Shown here one piece after another: positions 23,301 through 35,392 of a stretch of DNA of 64,000 nucleotides; position 1 is the stretch's first letter, and each line of letters opens with the position of its first letter. A program made the translations under genes and the position numbers. The notes beneath the pieces are model-generated. The model was not told the origin of the DNA, did no database searches, and saw nothing but the letters and a program-made list of their open reading frames with translations. The DNA lies in NCBI GenBank assembly GCA_032358255.1, contig JAULBX010001891.1, positions 62,001 through 126,000 of the forward strand, read 5' to 3'. Source of the DNA: Heterotrichella gracilis. Lineage: Eukaryota > Sar > Xanthophyceae > Tribonematales > Xanthonemataceae.

Positions 23301-26300
23301 AAAAATGGGAATGCCATGGCATGGCGGACACACTGAAGTACCCTTGTCAGAGGTGCATAGTCGAGTACCCTTGTTAGGGGTGCATGGTGGAGTCCTACCG
23401 ACAAAAGGGAAACCATGGCTCAAGGGTGCGTACCAATGAGCCCCGACAAGGGGAAGGCTATCCACCAGGGTGGGTTGTAGAACGTCAGCCACCCCCCCAG
23501 CTTCAGGCACCACCACACAAACCCCGCCAGGCGGCACACCGAAGGCCACATGCCCAGCCAGCACAGCGCCAGCGCCCCCACCCCGTAGAGGCACATTGTG
23601 GCCCCAAAGGCCCCTGCCATGGAGGTAGCGCCCCCCTCCAGGACGGTCTGGGGCACACAGGCAGGCGAGGCTGTGTCAGCTGGATGTTGAAAAAAGGAGA
23701 TGTAGCCTATCTACGAGGCAGGGTTTTGTCGGCTGCAAATTGGGTGTAAGATCTTCTCTACAGCGGTAGAAATGTACTAGTCTAAAGGGATGCCATTGGA
23801 CAGTTTCAACTTGACTAAAGGGATGCCATTGGACGGTTTCAACTTGACAGATTAGCACAAACACACAAACACACACTACTTCGCCACTTGGGCACTCCTT
23901 CACCCAAAGACAGTTATAAAACACAATATTTATCCCCCACCCCTCCCCACCCGCCACTCACCCATTCCATGACCTTGAACCAGCCGATGTACTTGGCCCC
24001 CACCAGCCCAACCATCACCCCCAGCTTCAGCCACTGCAGCATGTGGTGGAGGCACAGCAAGCCCAGGGCATACAGCTCAAGCACTAGGTAGGTCCCAATG
24101 GTGCTCCAGGGCTCCTGGGGAGGCGATTGCGGCTGTGACTGTGGCTGCGGCTGTGGTTCTGGCTGTGGTGGTGGCGGTGGCTGCGGCCGTGGCTGCGGCT
24201 GTGGGCGGGGGCGGCTGGGGCAGGGGGAGGGGGCGCGGCGCGGCGGCGGGTCGGAGGGTTTCGAGCTAGGGTTTCTGCGCGGCGGCGGGTCGGAGGGTTT
24301 TGGCTCGGGGTTGCTGCGCGGGGGCGGGGTCGCTGCCTTAGCCTGCACCTTGGCCAGCTCCTGGTCGTACTGGCCTGGGTGCAGGTTCACGGCCTTGCGC
24401 AGCAGCCGCACCTGCAGAGATTTTGGTGAGTTCCTATTCAGGGTTCTGGCATGAACATGGTGGGGGCGTGAGGCATGCCGTGGCAGGGGCGTTGGCTGGC
24501 ACAGCCATCAATTCCAGACATCCATTAATCCAGTATCACAATGATGGATGCAGCATGGCAATCTTCACAACACTCGCTGCGTCACAAATTCACAACATCC
24601 AACAATGTGCACCAGGTTTTGAATTTGGGGTTTTAGGGTCCCTGTACCACTCACCGCTTTCTCCCCATCCCCCGCCTGCATGGCCTCCAGCGCCTTGTCA
24701 CGAAACTGGCGGGCGCTCTCGCGGTTGGAGGCAGCAATCCCCTCACGGTACTGCGCCTCCTCCAACTCCTGCGGGGAAGCGTCAAGGGTTTAAGGTTTTG
24801 GGGCGGGGTGCGGGAGGGGTCATGGGAAGGGTTTTTGGGGTGCACAAGCAGCACCATGGTGAAGGGTTTTCAGGCTGCACTGGAGGGTTTTTATCCGTCT
24901 GCTCACACAACAGAGGCCTGCTCAACAACTAACTGTACCGCTGGCATGCATGTACACTGTACCTTATTGACATTTGTTTCACCAACTAGTTTCAACAAGT
25001 GAGGATGCATGGCTGGCCACATGCGTGCGATTCAGAGCAATTGCGTGCAATCCAGGGCATTGGCGCACATTTCACAGGCACACCTATACAAGCACGTGCA
25101 CCCTGGGGGTCACAATTTACTCCCCATTTACCCACCTTGTCGTATTGCCCAGTGCGCACTCCTGCCCCTGGTGGCCACTGCTTTTGGGGTAAGGACGCGC
25201 CACCTGGCGCACTGCCACTGGCCTTGTTGTGCGCATGCGATGACGATGCGCCACTTGCAGCACTGGCACTGGCCTTAGTCTGCGCATGCGATGAGGACGC
25301 GCCGCCTGGCGCACTGCCGCTGGCCCTGTTGGGCCCATGCGATGACGATGCGCCACTTGGCGCACTGGCATTGCCCCTGTGTGTCGCAGGCCCTGCACTG
25401 CCATTGGCCGCTGCAGGCTGTGGTTGCTGTTTCTCCTGTGGCTGCTGCTGCTTTTTCGCCTGTGGCTGTGCCTGCTTTTTCGCATGTGGCTGCTGCCCAC
25501 TGCCAGTTCCCTCCTCAGGGAACAAAATGTCGTTAAATTCCCCCTTTGCCCAGCCGGGCACTTCCGTGCTCCAGCAGTGAGCCGCAACCGGCTCGCCGGA
25601 GGCCTGGGAGTCGAAAAACCCTCGCCTCAACCCCGGCTGGGCCCCCCCCCTCCCCCCCCCCGCCCCACCCGACTTGGACCCATTACTCCCCACGGTGGAC
25701 CCACGTGCAGGGGGGGCAAACCCATCAAAATCTGGCAGATCTTCGACATCTTCGAGATCTGGGAGGTCCTCATATTCCTCCTCCCCTGCATTACCCTCCG
25801 CCTCCCGCTCGCTGCCCGGCCCATTGCTGGTAGGGTTTGTAGGGTTTTGGGACCAGTCCCGGGCCTGGGTTGTGGGGGGCGTCCCGGGGCTTTTGTTGAT
25901 TGGGGATGCCTGTTTGGGCTTGGCTGATGGGGTGGCTGTGGTGGCACCGTTGGCGGTGGGGGGGGGTTGAGCACGTGGAAGCTGGGTTTGATGCGCAGAC
26001 TTGACCACCGTGATGTCAACCTAGGCGAGGGTGTAGGGTTCTGGTTAGGGTTCGTGCATATGTCTGATAGAGTGAACAAGCAAGCATTCGTGCTGCAGAT
26101 GTGATGAGCGAAAGGCCGCAAGATGTTGTGCATACTGCCATGGCCATTAGTGAGAAATGCAATTAATGACAGCCCTGACATGGTTTATGACCAATGCATC
26201 CAGTCATAAGACTGAACACACACACACGCGATGCACGCCATGCATTGGAAATCTGGTGTTGAAGTGGTTGCACCGCACCTTGAGCTTTGCCTTTGCCTTG

Positions 26301-27241
26301 TTGAATCGCATGGACTGGGCTTTGGGGTTGAGCTGGTGCTCGATGGGCACATCCTGGAGAAACGCACCACAACCGTTGGCTCTTCAGTCAACTTGAAAAG
26401 GCTACAGGTTGGTTAGCTACTTGCAGTATGCTTCATGGCTGTGCGATGCAGACCAGCCGGGGACCGGGAACCGATTGAGTGTCCCCGGTATTAAATAGCC
26501 CTTAATAGCGGTACACAAGGGGAGGAATATGACCACTAGACAACACGATGCCTGAAGAAATGAACGCCTGAAAGTGAGTGGCTTGATGCGACTCGAATAT
26601 GCCTTCATACAGGAGGTGGTGGGTATGTGAGGTGCGCGGGGTGGCCGGGGGAGTGGGGGAGGTGCGAGGGTGTGGAGGTGCAGGATTTGCTGGCGTGAGA
26701 CATGGAGGGGTGTGGATGAGGAGGCGTGCGCACCAAGAAGTATCTGCCAGAATACTCCACCGTCACCCTGTGCGGCTGTACATCCAGCTTGAGCGCCTCT
26801 ATGCTCTCAACGCCTGCATAGGACAAACACGGCCTGCATGCTGAGGTCGGCAGTGCGTTGCAAGGTATGGGGTACAATGATACAGGTGAGTATCTGCCGG
26901 GTGGGGCCCACTGGAATGGAGTGGGGGAGATAAGCGGTTTGTGTGCAGAGCTGTGGGAATAGGAAACCAGCGGTAAGCGCTACGCAAGATGGGTGCAGCA
27001 GCCCCTGACGCCCAGTACCCATCACCATGCAACGCATCTGCACCAGTCGCAAAGCAGGCATTCTATAGTAGGATGAAATGGCACAGGGCACGCATGCCTA
27101 TGAGCAGTCGGTGGTGGGTATTGTGCATGTGGTGGGTGGGTGGGTGGGTGGGTGGTGCTCACCAGGCAAATAGATGCTCAGCGTAACCACATCCCTCTGG
27201 TCTGTGTGCTTGAAGGCCAGCACATACTGTGGCTGCTTCAT
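20302..27241 (-). CDS. PIH1-CS / multi-span membrane DnaJ / Jiv90 co-chaperone
   Basis: DNAJC14-like membrane co-chaperone that should recruit HSP70 through its J domain. Thirteen exons keep phase to give about 1001 aa: 27241-27163, 26813-26734, 26353-26279, 26020-25136, 24768-24655, 24411-23962, ~23648-23434, 22986-22681, 22325-22228, 21964-21836, 21576-21436, 21221-20970, 20484-20302 (TGA). Order: a PIH1-type CS domain (residues ~1-85; LSIYLPGVESIEALKLDVQP, GRYFLDVPIEHQLNP); an acidic and Ala/Gln/Ser-rich linker; a TPR-like pair of helices (ARQFRDKALEAMQAGDGEKA); Pro-rich tract; about six membrane spans; J domain with WYQVLEV and HPDK; Jiv90 zinc region (CFCHQTHHA, CDCHLGAHPIRDGDMWGE, YDMSEYMRCPEQ); Gly-rich tail ending KRKKGGKRGRR. 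The PIH1 part could be a separate gene, but the TPR-like exon has no usable start of its own. Confidence 0.75.
20560..20900 (-). repeat. Ghost copies of the Jiv90 exon 3' end
   Basis: Two diverged copies (about 20565-20680 and 20725-20875) of the donor-side end of the exon at 20970-21066 lie in the following intron. They retain the codons around the CPEQADLA and YDMSEYMR segments in decayed form, plus the intron start with ACAGCCTT..CC. Unlike the other arrays, the copied end is the donor side. Confidence 0.75.
23775..23850. repeat. Direct repeat of ~34 bp in DnaJ intron
   Basis: The unit CTAAAGGGATGCCATTGGAC plus GGTTTCAACTTGA-like sequence occurs twice in tandem with one or two changes. 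Confidence 0.85.
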
Positions 27242-28414
27242 GGCGGCGGTCCTCCACCAGGCACCACCCCTTGTGGCGGGGACGCCTGGTGGCGTGCAGC
27301 TGCTAGCAGTGGGGGGTGGGCGGTGGTGCCTGGTGACTCATCGGCTGTGGTGCGCCACCCACCAGTTTGCTGCTGCGCCTCAGGTGATGGTTGGTTGTCG
27401 ACAGCTGTGGTGATAAGATAACTGGCGTGATGACTACGTGACGTGCTTTATTGCGACACGGTTGCTCAGATGATAATTATACAGCTAATGGGTGATACTC
27501 AACGGCGATTCCTGCGAAAACGTTGCTTATCAAGCCCGCCAGGCGGTTGACAATAGTACTGCGTCACTGCTATCGTTTATTGCTGGGCAACTGGGTGCCT
27601 CAGCCCGAGGAGTGGGTGCCTGTGTGGACGCAGTTTAAAGTGCAACAATGCATGCATATATGGCGGTGCCGCATGGGAGGAGGGAGAGGCGGTTTGCTGT
27701 CACAGCCCACTAGTGACAACTTTTGAATAGCCCAATGTGCACAACAAATATATTGTTTGTGTGCCTTTGGAAGGACACATCTGCGCAGCTTTTGAATGAA
27801 AACGCCCATTCGGCCAAGTTTGTCGTGGGTGTCCATTAAACTGCTATCCTCCCCTTGCACAAGGCCTTGGGACAAACCACAAGCCCACAGAAAAGAGACG
27901 GTGGCTTGCCAACTTGGCGTCACATCTCCAATGGAATCACATCTCCAATGGTCCAGACTGACAGGGAGCTGTGATGCCGTGTCAACAAGTATGTGCGGAA
28001 TCCGCTGCATCATGATGCACCAATGTTCCGCCAGCGCGAAGCTGCCAGGGCCAAAATGCTATGGAACTTTACCAACCAGCACGAATTCTGGTGCTGTGAA
28101 ACTGCCCTGCTCCAGATTGACGTGGTGGCTAAGGGGGTGGTGATTTACAGCTATACACTCTAAACCACAAAAACCAAGGCACAAGCCCACACGCAGCAAG
28201 CAGTGCACAGCTCAGTGCGGTGACAACAACCCTTGGGAACCAGTGTCTTGCAAGCAGATTGCACTACGCACTCAACACTTCGCAGCATTCATTGCTAGAA
28301 CGGCATCTGCATCCCCAGGGGCCGATCACCAAGCCATGGCGCTGCTGCACCCCAGTGCCCATCGCCATCCCAGGCGCTTGCCCCTTGGCCCAAACACCCA
28401 TCCCAGTGCGTGCT
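27242..28414. other. Region between the co-chaperone gene and RPN12
   Basis: Contains the presumed promoter of the minus-strand co-chaperone gene and the 3' end of RPN12. An in-frame upstream extension of the co-chaperone start is blocked by a stop about 40 codons back. No other gene is recognised. Confidence 0.35.
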
Positions 28415-30294
28415 TCACACAATGCGCTCCATCTCACGTGCATATGTGAGGGCGTTCTTGATGATCTCCAGTGACGGGAAGTCCTTGGGGTCGGTGGTGG
28501 TTGGCTCCTGCAGGAACACCTTGCCTCCCTGTACGCTCCACCCTCGCTGCACAAACACGGGAGGGGAGGGGATCAATTGATAGGGTTGTGTATCACAAGA
28601 GCGTGTGAAGTGCAGTTGACAGTTATGTGTGCAGCCCTTCTAAAGGTTGGTGATGTCATGGCATGGGCGGGTTTGAACGCAAGCCTGCTTGATTACAAGG
28701 GTTTTGGAGGGCATTGGCCGCTGCTGCTAACAAACGGAAATGGTACAAGCAATGGCAGGACAAGGCTGGGTAGCCCAAGCTTGTGCAGAGCTGACTGCTG
28801 ATCTGGCTTTCTTGCCGGAATGCAAGTGATGATAAATAATAGTTGACCGCTGCTGCTGACCCAGCTCCTGCGAATGGAACTGCTTTTGCCGGCCTGGTGA
28901 GTTGAGGTGGTCAAACGGCATACCTCTTTGGCATACTGCAGCGTCTCCTTCTCATTGGAGAACTTGAACATCTTTTGTGCACCCGCCAGCGTCAAGTGTG
29001 CGTAGGCCCGCTCGCCACACCCAGCAACCTCATCCCTGAAAACACACCTTCAAATTGTCGACTATTGAACAGGCAAGTGAGGTCTTGCAGCCAAAAGGCG
29101 TGGGTCCATTGCCATTCACCCCCCGCACCAGAATGGCACACACTGTTCGCAATTCACCGTCAAGAGCTGCAGGGTTGTGCTAGTCAGCCACAGGTTCCCC
29201 TCTACAAGCACTTGTCCCCAGGGGTTCTGCTTGCTCTGTGTCATAGCCTTGGCGCCCAACGCTAACTGGTCGCTCACCTGACTGTGCTGGACAGCAGATC
29301 CATGAAATAGGCGTATGAGGGGTCTGGCGCCTGCTGCTTGGCTGCCAACACCTTGTTGTACGCCCCCTCCATCAGCCACTGCTCCAGCTGAATGGAGTGC
29401 TTGATGAAGTCTGCTTGCTGCTCCTGCACAGGAGTGAAAAGAGGCGGTATGGGCTCGAGTCTTGTTCTTGTAGTCGCCTTGCGAGGACGGTGGCAGTTTG
29501 AACACTTTATTCACCAAGTGGGTGACAGTGATGGGTGTGTGCAAGGCTTACCTGTAATGAGATGAGCTCTAGCTCTGTGTGGAACTCGGCAATGCGATTT
29601 TGCACCAGTAATCTCAGGAGGTTCAACCCAATGATGAGGTTCTCTGAGGGCGACTTGGGAAGGATGCCCCTGCACGATTGGACCATCACGTGTTCAGTAT
29701 TGTTGTTTGAGAGGGCCCAATGTCCACATGCCAGGGTGGTAGAAGTAGAGAGCTGCACCTTGTATCTGTGTAGTACGTTTGCAGCTGTTGGAAATTCCTT
29801 TCGAAAAGGCCCTCATCTTCCAGCTTTACGCTGAGAAAGACTGCTGCCTCAAGGATGTCCCCTGTTTAACAACATGGGTGGTTCGTCAGCACTTCTTGAA
29901 GGCAAAAGCACCCCTTGCTTCCCTCCAAGCTGTGTGACTTACTTGCAAGTTGGAGCTCTTCAGCAGCGGTAGGCGTTTGGTCAAAAGTTGGAGGCAGTGC
30001 TGAAAATTGCGTCAGTTTGATCTACAAAGTGCATGCAAAAGTGTTGGTGGACGGTGAATGGGGATCATTAGCGGTCCTGCATGCAAACTTGAATATCGGG
30101 GAGTTACCTTGAGCTGAGTCAAAAGTTGAAGACATGTTTGAGCGTCGCCTTTTGCATACGAGACCTACACCAACGAGTTGTTGTCAGTTGTTGGTGCCAT
30201 CACTTCCAGATTTGTGATGGTGCCAAGGATGGTGGGCTTGCAACTGCACCTGGAACTGACTGAACGTTTTCTTGGCGTCTTGGAGGCCCGCCAT
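28415..30294 (-). CDS. RPN12: 26S proteasome regulatory subunit RPN12 (PSMD8)
   Basis: Lid subunit of the 19S regulatory particle, needed for final lid assembly. Eight exons in phase: 30294-30250, 30164-30108, 30021-29943, 29862-29760, 29669-29552, 29423-29278, 29035-28924, 28546-28415 (TGA); about 263 aa, the usual length. The start is ATG at 30294 (MAGLQDAKKTFSQF). Family marks are LSVKLEDEGLFERNFQQL, the strongly conserved IIGLNLLRLLVQNRIAEFHT (PCI/CSN8-type helical region), AYFMDLLSS, and the C-terminus RGWSVQGGKVFLQ...SLEIIKNALTYAREMERIV. Divergent with RPC4 across a 1 kb gap. Confidence 0.95.
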
Positions 30295-31284
30295 GGTTGG
30301 TCAGTCCGCGCTTCCCTTTTCACATACAAGCCCTTTCCGCGACTGGTCTGATTGCAACTTTTGCACAATGGGCGTGCCGTATATATGGTTTACAGCAACC
30401 AATCAGTTGTAGGCTGAACTAGTAGATTCGTAACAACCTTAGGACACAGTCTGCATATGAATGCATCACTGTATCACCTGCTATTATGCGTTGCAAGGAA
30501 TTGGCTTCAAGTCGGTTTTCCTAAAATGCTGGGGATGCATGTGGTCCCCTGGAGCGTTTCCAGTTCCAACTTGACTTCCTAGACCTTCAAAGCAACACTT
30601 CAGGGTGGAAGAACACCCAAAAGCTGCCGAGCACGCAACAAGCACGCCACATGAACCTCGATCCGCTTCCAGCAGTATGGAGGGCAGTTGAACTCCTCTC
30701 GCCATAGCAGTGCATGCATGCATGTTCAAAACTTCCAGTGAACTGCAAGAGTGCGCGCTGTCTGAACCCCAAACTGGGTGCAAAACGGCTTGTACACAAC
30801 CTTAGTGCAAGTGGGTATCACAGTAATACGCAGTACCTGGCAGCAGCAGATGGCTGGGAAGCAGGAAGGCGGGCCAGGCAAACGGCTAGGCAGCCTCAAC
30901 ACCGATAATGGGGGACCAACCAGCCGCCTAGGTAAGCAAGGGTTCCCCCTATAACCCACGTAGAATACTCCTCCAATGTGCACCAAACCATACAGTGGAC
31001 AGCTTCGCTGCGAAAAGTAAACGGGGACAGATCCACCCAAAACTGCTGCTGCCAGCCCAACTCAGGTCTGCACAGTTGTACCTGTGCTGAAGGCTAGGCA
31101 GCAACACCTACAGCCTTGCACACACCCAATGACAAGCTTGTGCAGCATTGGTGCTTCCCAACCCTTCTCTCTGGCTAGCCACCTGCTGGCCGTCCTTCTG
31201 CAACCCATGCATGCATATGCCCTGCAAACCCTGGCCAAGGGTGTAGCCACCAGGCCCCTCCGTCCAACCACAGGCAGCCTCAAA
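30295..31284. promoter_or_regulatory. Divergent promoter region between RPN12 and RPC4
   Basis: A 990-nt gap between two divergent start codons. It contains CATGCATGCATG runs near 30715 and 31205 and no recognisable gene. Both promoters and leaders should lie here. Confidence 0.4.
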
Positions 31285-34200
31285 ATGACTGCAACCCCCG
31301 TGGCAGCGGACCGGACCCGCGACAGCGCCGCCGCTGGGCCTGGGCCTTCCAGCAGCGCAACAGCCACCACCAGGGGAGGGTCACGCAAGGTGCGGCCAGG
31401 GACCCTAGTCAGGGTTCTCAGTTAGGGTTTATAGGCTTTGCAGGGCTTAGGGAACGGTGTGAATCCACACTGTAGGGTGCAGGGAGGTATGGCAAGCAGC
31501 ATTCGTTGCTCTGCTGGGGGGGGGGCATTCTGTCCAGTCCAGCAGCATGGTTGCAATACGACGCAGCAGGGGAATGCGGAGTGCACCGCCTTTGCAACGC
31601 TGGCATCATCTAAAGACCACACCAGCACTGATCTCATCACCCCTTCCCTCACTCACCGCTATCCCGCTATTCCCCTGCCAACCCACCTTGACACACCTGC
31701 AGATGCGCTTTGCCCCCACCATGCCCACCCGCCGCAAGAAGGAGGAGGGTGGGGGTGGGGGCGGGGGTGGCGGGGGCGGTACCCCCTCCACGTCTGGTGG
31801 AGCGGTGCTTGAAGAGAGCTTCAAAAAGCTGCTGAGCGCGGTAAGGGTCCCTGAACCCTAAACCCTTAATTTAGATGTCACGACCCTGGTGCACATGCAG
31901 AACCTCGTTTGAGATGATGCATGTGCCCGTGTATGTAAGGCACATGGGTGCTTGGTTGGGGCCATGTGAGTGATCGCGCCAGCTGGCAGAGGCAACGCTG
32001 CCGGAGGCTGCGTGCACAGGGCCATGGGGCAATGGGGGTGTGCGGATTCAGCCAGGTTTGCATGCTCATGTGGCACAGTAGAGTGCCAGAACAACACACT
32101 CTTGGTGCCAGCCCGATTCAGCCCTTTTGGACCAAGGGCAGGTAGCCCCGCACAGTACCTGGGCACAGATAAATATCATCGCGGTTTGATCACATTGCAT
32201 GGGCACATGCAGCCATCTTAGCCCTGGATCACACATAACCTGCAGTGCCATGGTACTGTAATCCGATGCAGTTTATATACCTGACAGCAGAACCCTAATC
32301 CTTCATCTCAACTTTGTCCTGCAGGCCCAGGCGGATGCGGGGTGGAGCCGCGGCAGGGGGCGGGGGGCCAGGGGCCGGGGGGGGCAGCAGAGGATGCAAG
32401 TGGCGTTTGGAGGAGGAGTGGACGGTGCGTGCCATGTGCATTCGGGGCTGGGCAGGGCTTCTTTAATCGCGGTCACTGGTGCAGTAATCATAAAGCTGCA
32501 ATACCGCTGCGCAGAGGAATAAAATGCTGTGGTGCACATGGTGGCCACGTCACGGCCATTCTGACGCAACAATCCATGCTCAACCCGTGCCCTCACAACC
32601 AAGACATGGTCCTTGCATGACAACATGTCCACTGCATCAGCTACAGTTGCTATCGCAGATGAGTTGCCATGCCCGGACACCCCAACACGTCACAATGCAC
32701 ACCATACTTTTTATCCGCATTCCAGCAGCCCACGCCATGCGGGTCCAAAACCCTTGCCCAACCCTCAACCCTAAGCTCACAACCCTGAACCCTGCAGTGC
32801 GACCGGGCAGCGGCGGCGGGCGGCTAGGTGTGGGTGCCCGGCTGTACAAGGAAGGGGGCGTGAAGGGGGAGGGGGGGCAGGATGGCGCACATGATGGCAT
32901 GTTGGAAGGGGAGCCTGACGAGGGGGGGCCCATCCTCGATTACTCCCAGTATTACCCTACGCTGCTCCCCTTGCGACCGCAAGAGGAGGATGGTATGGAT
33001 GGCGAAGGGGAGGATGAGGTGGCGCCGCCTGACCTGATGGTGTATGAGGTGGGTGCAGGGTGTGGGGGGTGTGTGGGGGAGGAGAAGGGTGCATGGAGGT
33101 TGGGGGGTACTGGGAAGGGTAGGTATGGGCGCATGGGTGCATGGGTGCCTACACAGGGAGGCCACCAGGCACACAACTGCCACCACTTCACCTCCATTAT
33201 CCATGTTGGCCTCTCCGTCATTCGTCACTGCTACACCGTATGGTCTGAGTCCTTGATATCAAGCATGGATGCGAGACTACATAAGCCTACTCGAGTCAAG
33301 TGGTAGGTCTCGCATCCCTGCTTGATATCAAGGACCCAAACCATACAGTGTAACAGTCACCCCTCCCACTTGTTGGCCTCACCTCCCCGCTCTTTTTCCC
33401 TTGGAGGTAGCAAATCAAGCACTGAAATTTGGCCTGTGCCCCCCTTGATGCAGGACCCCTCCGCCTCCCTACCTCCTGCGCAAGAGCTGGGCTTGGATGA
33501 TGAAGACAGCGAAGGCAGGCTGCTGCTATTCCAGTTCCCCCCTTTGCTGCCACTGAGGGGAGGGAAGTCGAGCGCCAGCCTGGACGAGGGTGCATCGCCA
33601 GGCGGAACCACCCTGGAGCAGCTGCCAGGTGGCAGGCTGGGGAAGCTGCTGGTGCGTGCAGAGCGAGGTTGGTGCATGGGTACACGCACAGCCTTAATTT
33701 AACACCGAAGCAATTACGCAATCACTTAGAAAGAAAGAAAGGGAACGCACAGAGGCGTAGTTACAATGACAAGCAAGGCTCCCATGGTACTAAATTTCAA
33801 CAGACAGGGGAAAGTACGCTGTATACGTATGACAGGTCTCCCTTGATGATGGCAGTAGTGATCGACATGGAAGGGTTTCACTGGTGTCTGTAGCTGTAGA
33901 TGCATACGCTAGTGGCACTCACTATTCACCTGTCTCCTATCGTCCCATTACCCCATCCTTCCCTCCCGCCCAGAGGTGTTTCAGGGCGGCCAGGTGAAGC
34001 TGGTGCCTGTTGCTGTAGATGCGCGCCCTCATTGGGAGGGGTGCACGCGCGAATGTGCCAATGGCACTCACCACTCACCTGTCCTCTGCCACCTCACATA
34101 CACCCCCCACACCCCACCTAACATACACCCCTCATCCCCCCACCACCCCTCCCCCCCCGCCCCCAGGTGTTTGATAGCGGCCTTGTGAAGCTGGTGATTG

Positions 34201-35392
34201 GCGACGTGGTGCTCGACGTGGGCCCGGGGGTGTCCTGCCGCCACCGCCAGGAGATTGCCGCCATCAGCGCGCAGGAGCGGGGGGCTGTGTGGCTGGGGGA
34301 GGTGGGGCAGAGGGCGGTGTGCACGCCGGATGTGGGGCAGCTGCTGAGGTGAGGGGGGTGGGGTGGGGGGTGGGGGGCATGTGGGGTAGGGTGGGTGGGT
34401 GTAGGGGCAGGGGATGTGGGGCAGCTGCAGAGGGTCGGAGGGGCCCGTGGAGTGGGGCGGTGTACCATCATTGCAGTCTACACAGGCCACAGGGTGCGGT
34501 GACCGGCACCCCATCAGCCAGCTGGGGATTGGCTGGGATTGGTTCCAGCCAATCGCCAACCGAAACCCTAAACGGCGTGCTGGCCCCAGGGCCAGATGGC
34601 CATGCAGGCTGCCGCTGTACTGTCTGTGCGGTAGGGTTTTGTAGGAGGGCAACAAGGGTTCATGTGCAATGGGGCTACGCTGACTGGCCTCTTCCTCACC
34701 CTATGCAGTGACGAGCCGGTCCCTGATTGGCCCAGAGCCATCCACCATCCGCCACGTGGCGCCCGTGGGGGACCCGCAGCAGCCTCAGCGGCAGGAGGCA
34801 GGGGGGCGAATGGCCTGGATGACATGGATATTGATCATGTGAGTGGGTGGGGGGGCTTGGGGGTACATCTGGCTAAATTGCATGCCATGTGTACTACGGA
34901 GCACATCCCAAGTTTGCACAAACACGGTGGTGGGCCCTGTGCAGGTCTTGCATGCCAGATTGCATACAAGGGGTCATATTGGAATGCCTGTGATACAAGC
35001 TGTATCACTACAGCGCCGCCTACGATGCACCCACAGCAGGCAGGCATAGCTTCCACAGAGTGCAGCACAACAGTTGCATGTACTGTAGCTGGACAGCCGG
35101 AGTAGCATTCATGCATGCACAGACTGCGCCGCATTGGCCTATCCATATCCAGCCATGGCATGGGTGCGTGCATACCCGATTCATGATGATGGAAAGCCTG
35201 TGGGCACATGCCCACCCATCTTCTGATGCAACATGCTGTCTACCGCTGCGTGCCATTTAGCTTTGAATTCCTCTCTTGCAGGTGAAAGAGGAGGAGGGTG
35301 GGGGGTGGGTGGTTGGGGATGATGAGCTTATGTCGCCCAGGGCACGCCGCAAGGGGAAGGTGATAGACGAAAGTGAGGTGGAGTCTGAGTGA
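31285..35392 (+). CDS. RPC4: RNA polymerase III subunit RPC4 (POLR3D/RPC53)
   Basis: Pol III-specific subunit that pairs with RPC5 in initiation and termination. Eight exons in phase: 31285-31389, 31703-31840, 32325-32424, 32798-33048, 33454-33651, 34167-34348, 34709-34838, 35282-35392 (TGA). The N-terminal basic motif MRFAPTMPTRRKKEE is characteristic of RPC4. An RG-rich stretch (GRGRGARGRGG) follows, then LDYSQYYPTLLPLRP. The C-terminal Rpc4 domain comes next (LLLFQFPPLLPLR, QLPGGRLGKLLVFDSGLVKL, VLDVGPGVSCRHRQEIAAI, AVCTPDVGQLL). The tail is acidic and basic mixed. Exon 1 (MTATPVAADR) is short and its start is inferred from phase and composition. Intron 4 holds a long hairpin and intron 5 holds ghost copies of exon 6. 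Confidence 0.88.
33224..33360. repeat. Long imperfect hairpin in RPC4 intron 4
   Basis: Arms at about 33224-33282 and 33301-33360 are inverted copies, matching at roughly nine of ten positions over ~58 bp, with an 18-20 nt loop. The core CCTTGATATCAAG is itself palindromic. It could be a foldback miniature transposon or a precursor of small RNA. Confidence 0.9.
33870..34166 (+). repeat. Ghost copies of RPC4 exon 6 start and intron pieces
   Basis: At about 33965-34010 a decayed copy of the exon 6 beginning (GTGTTTCAGGGCGGCC, then GTGAAGCTGGTG) precedes the real exon at 34167 (GTGTTTGATAGCGGCC). The stretches 33879-33950 and 34001-34090 are also copies of each other. No long telomere-like tract lies here. 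Confidence 0.65.
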
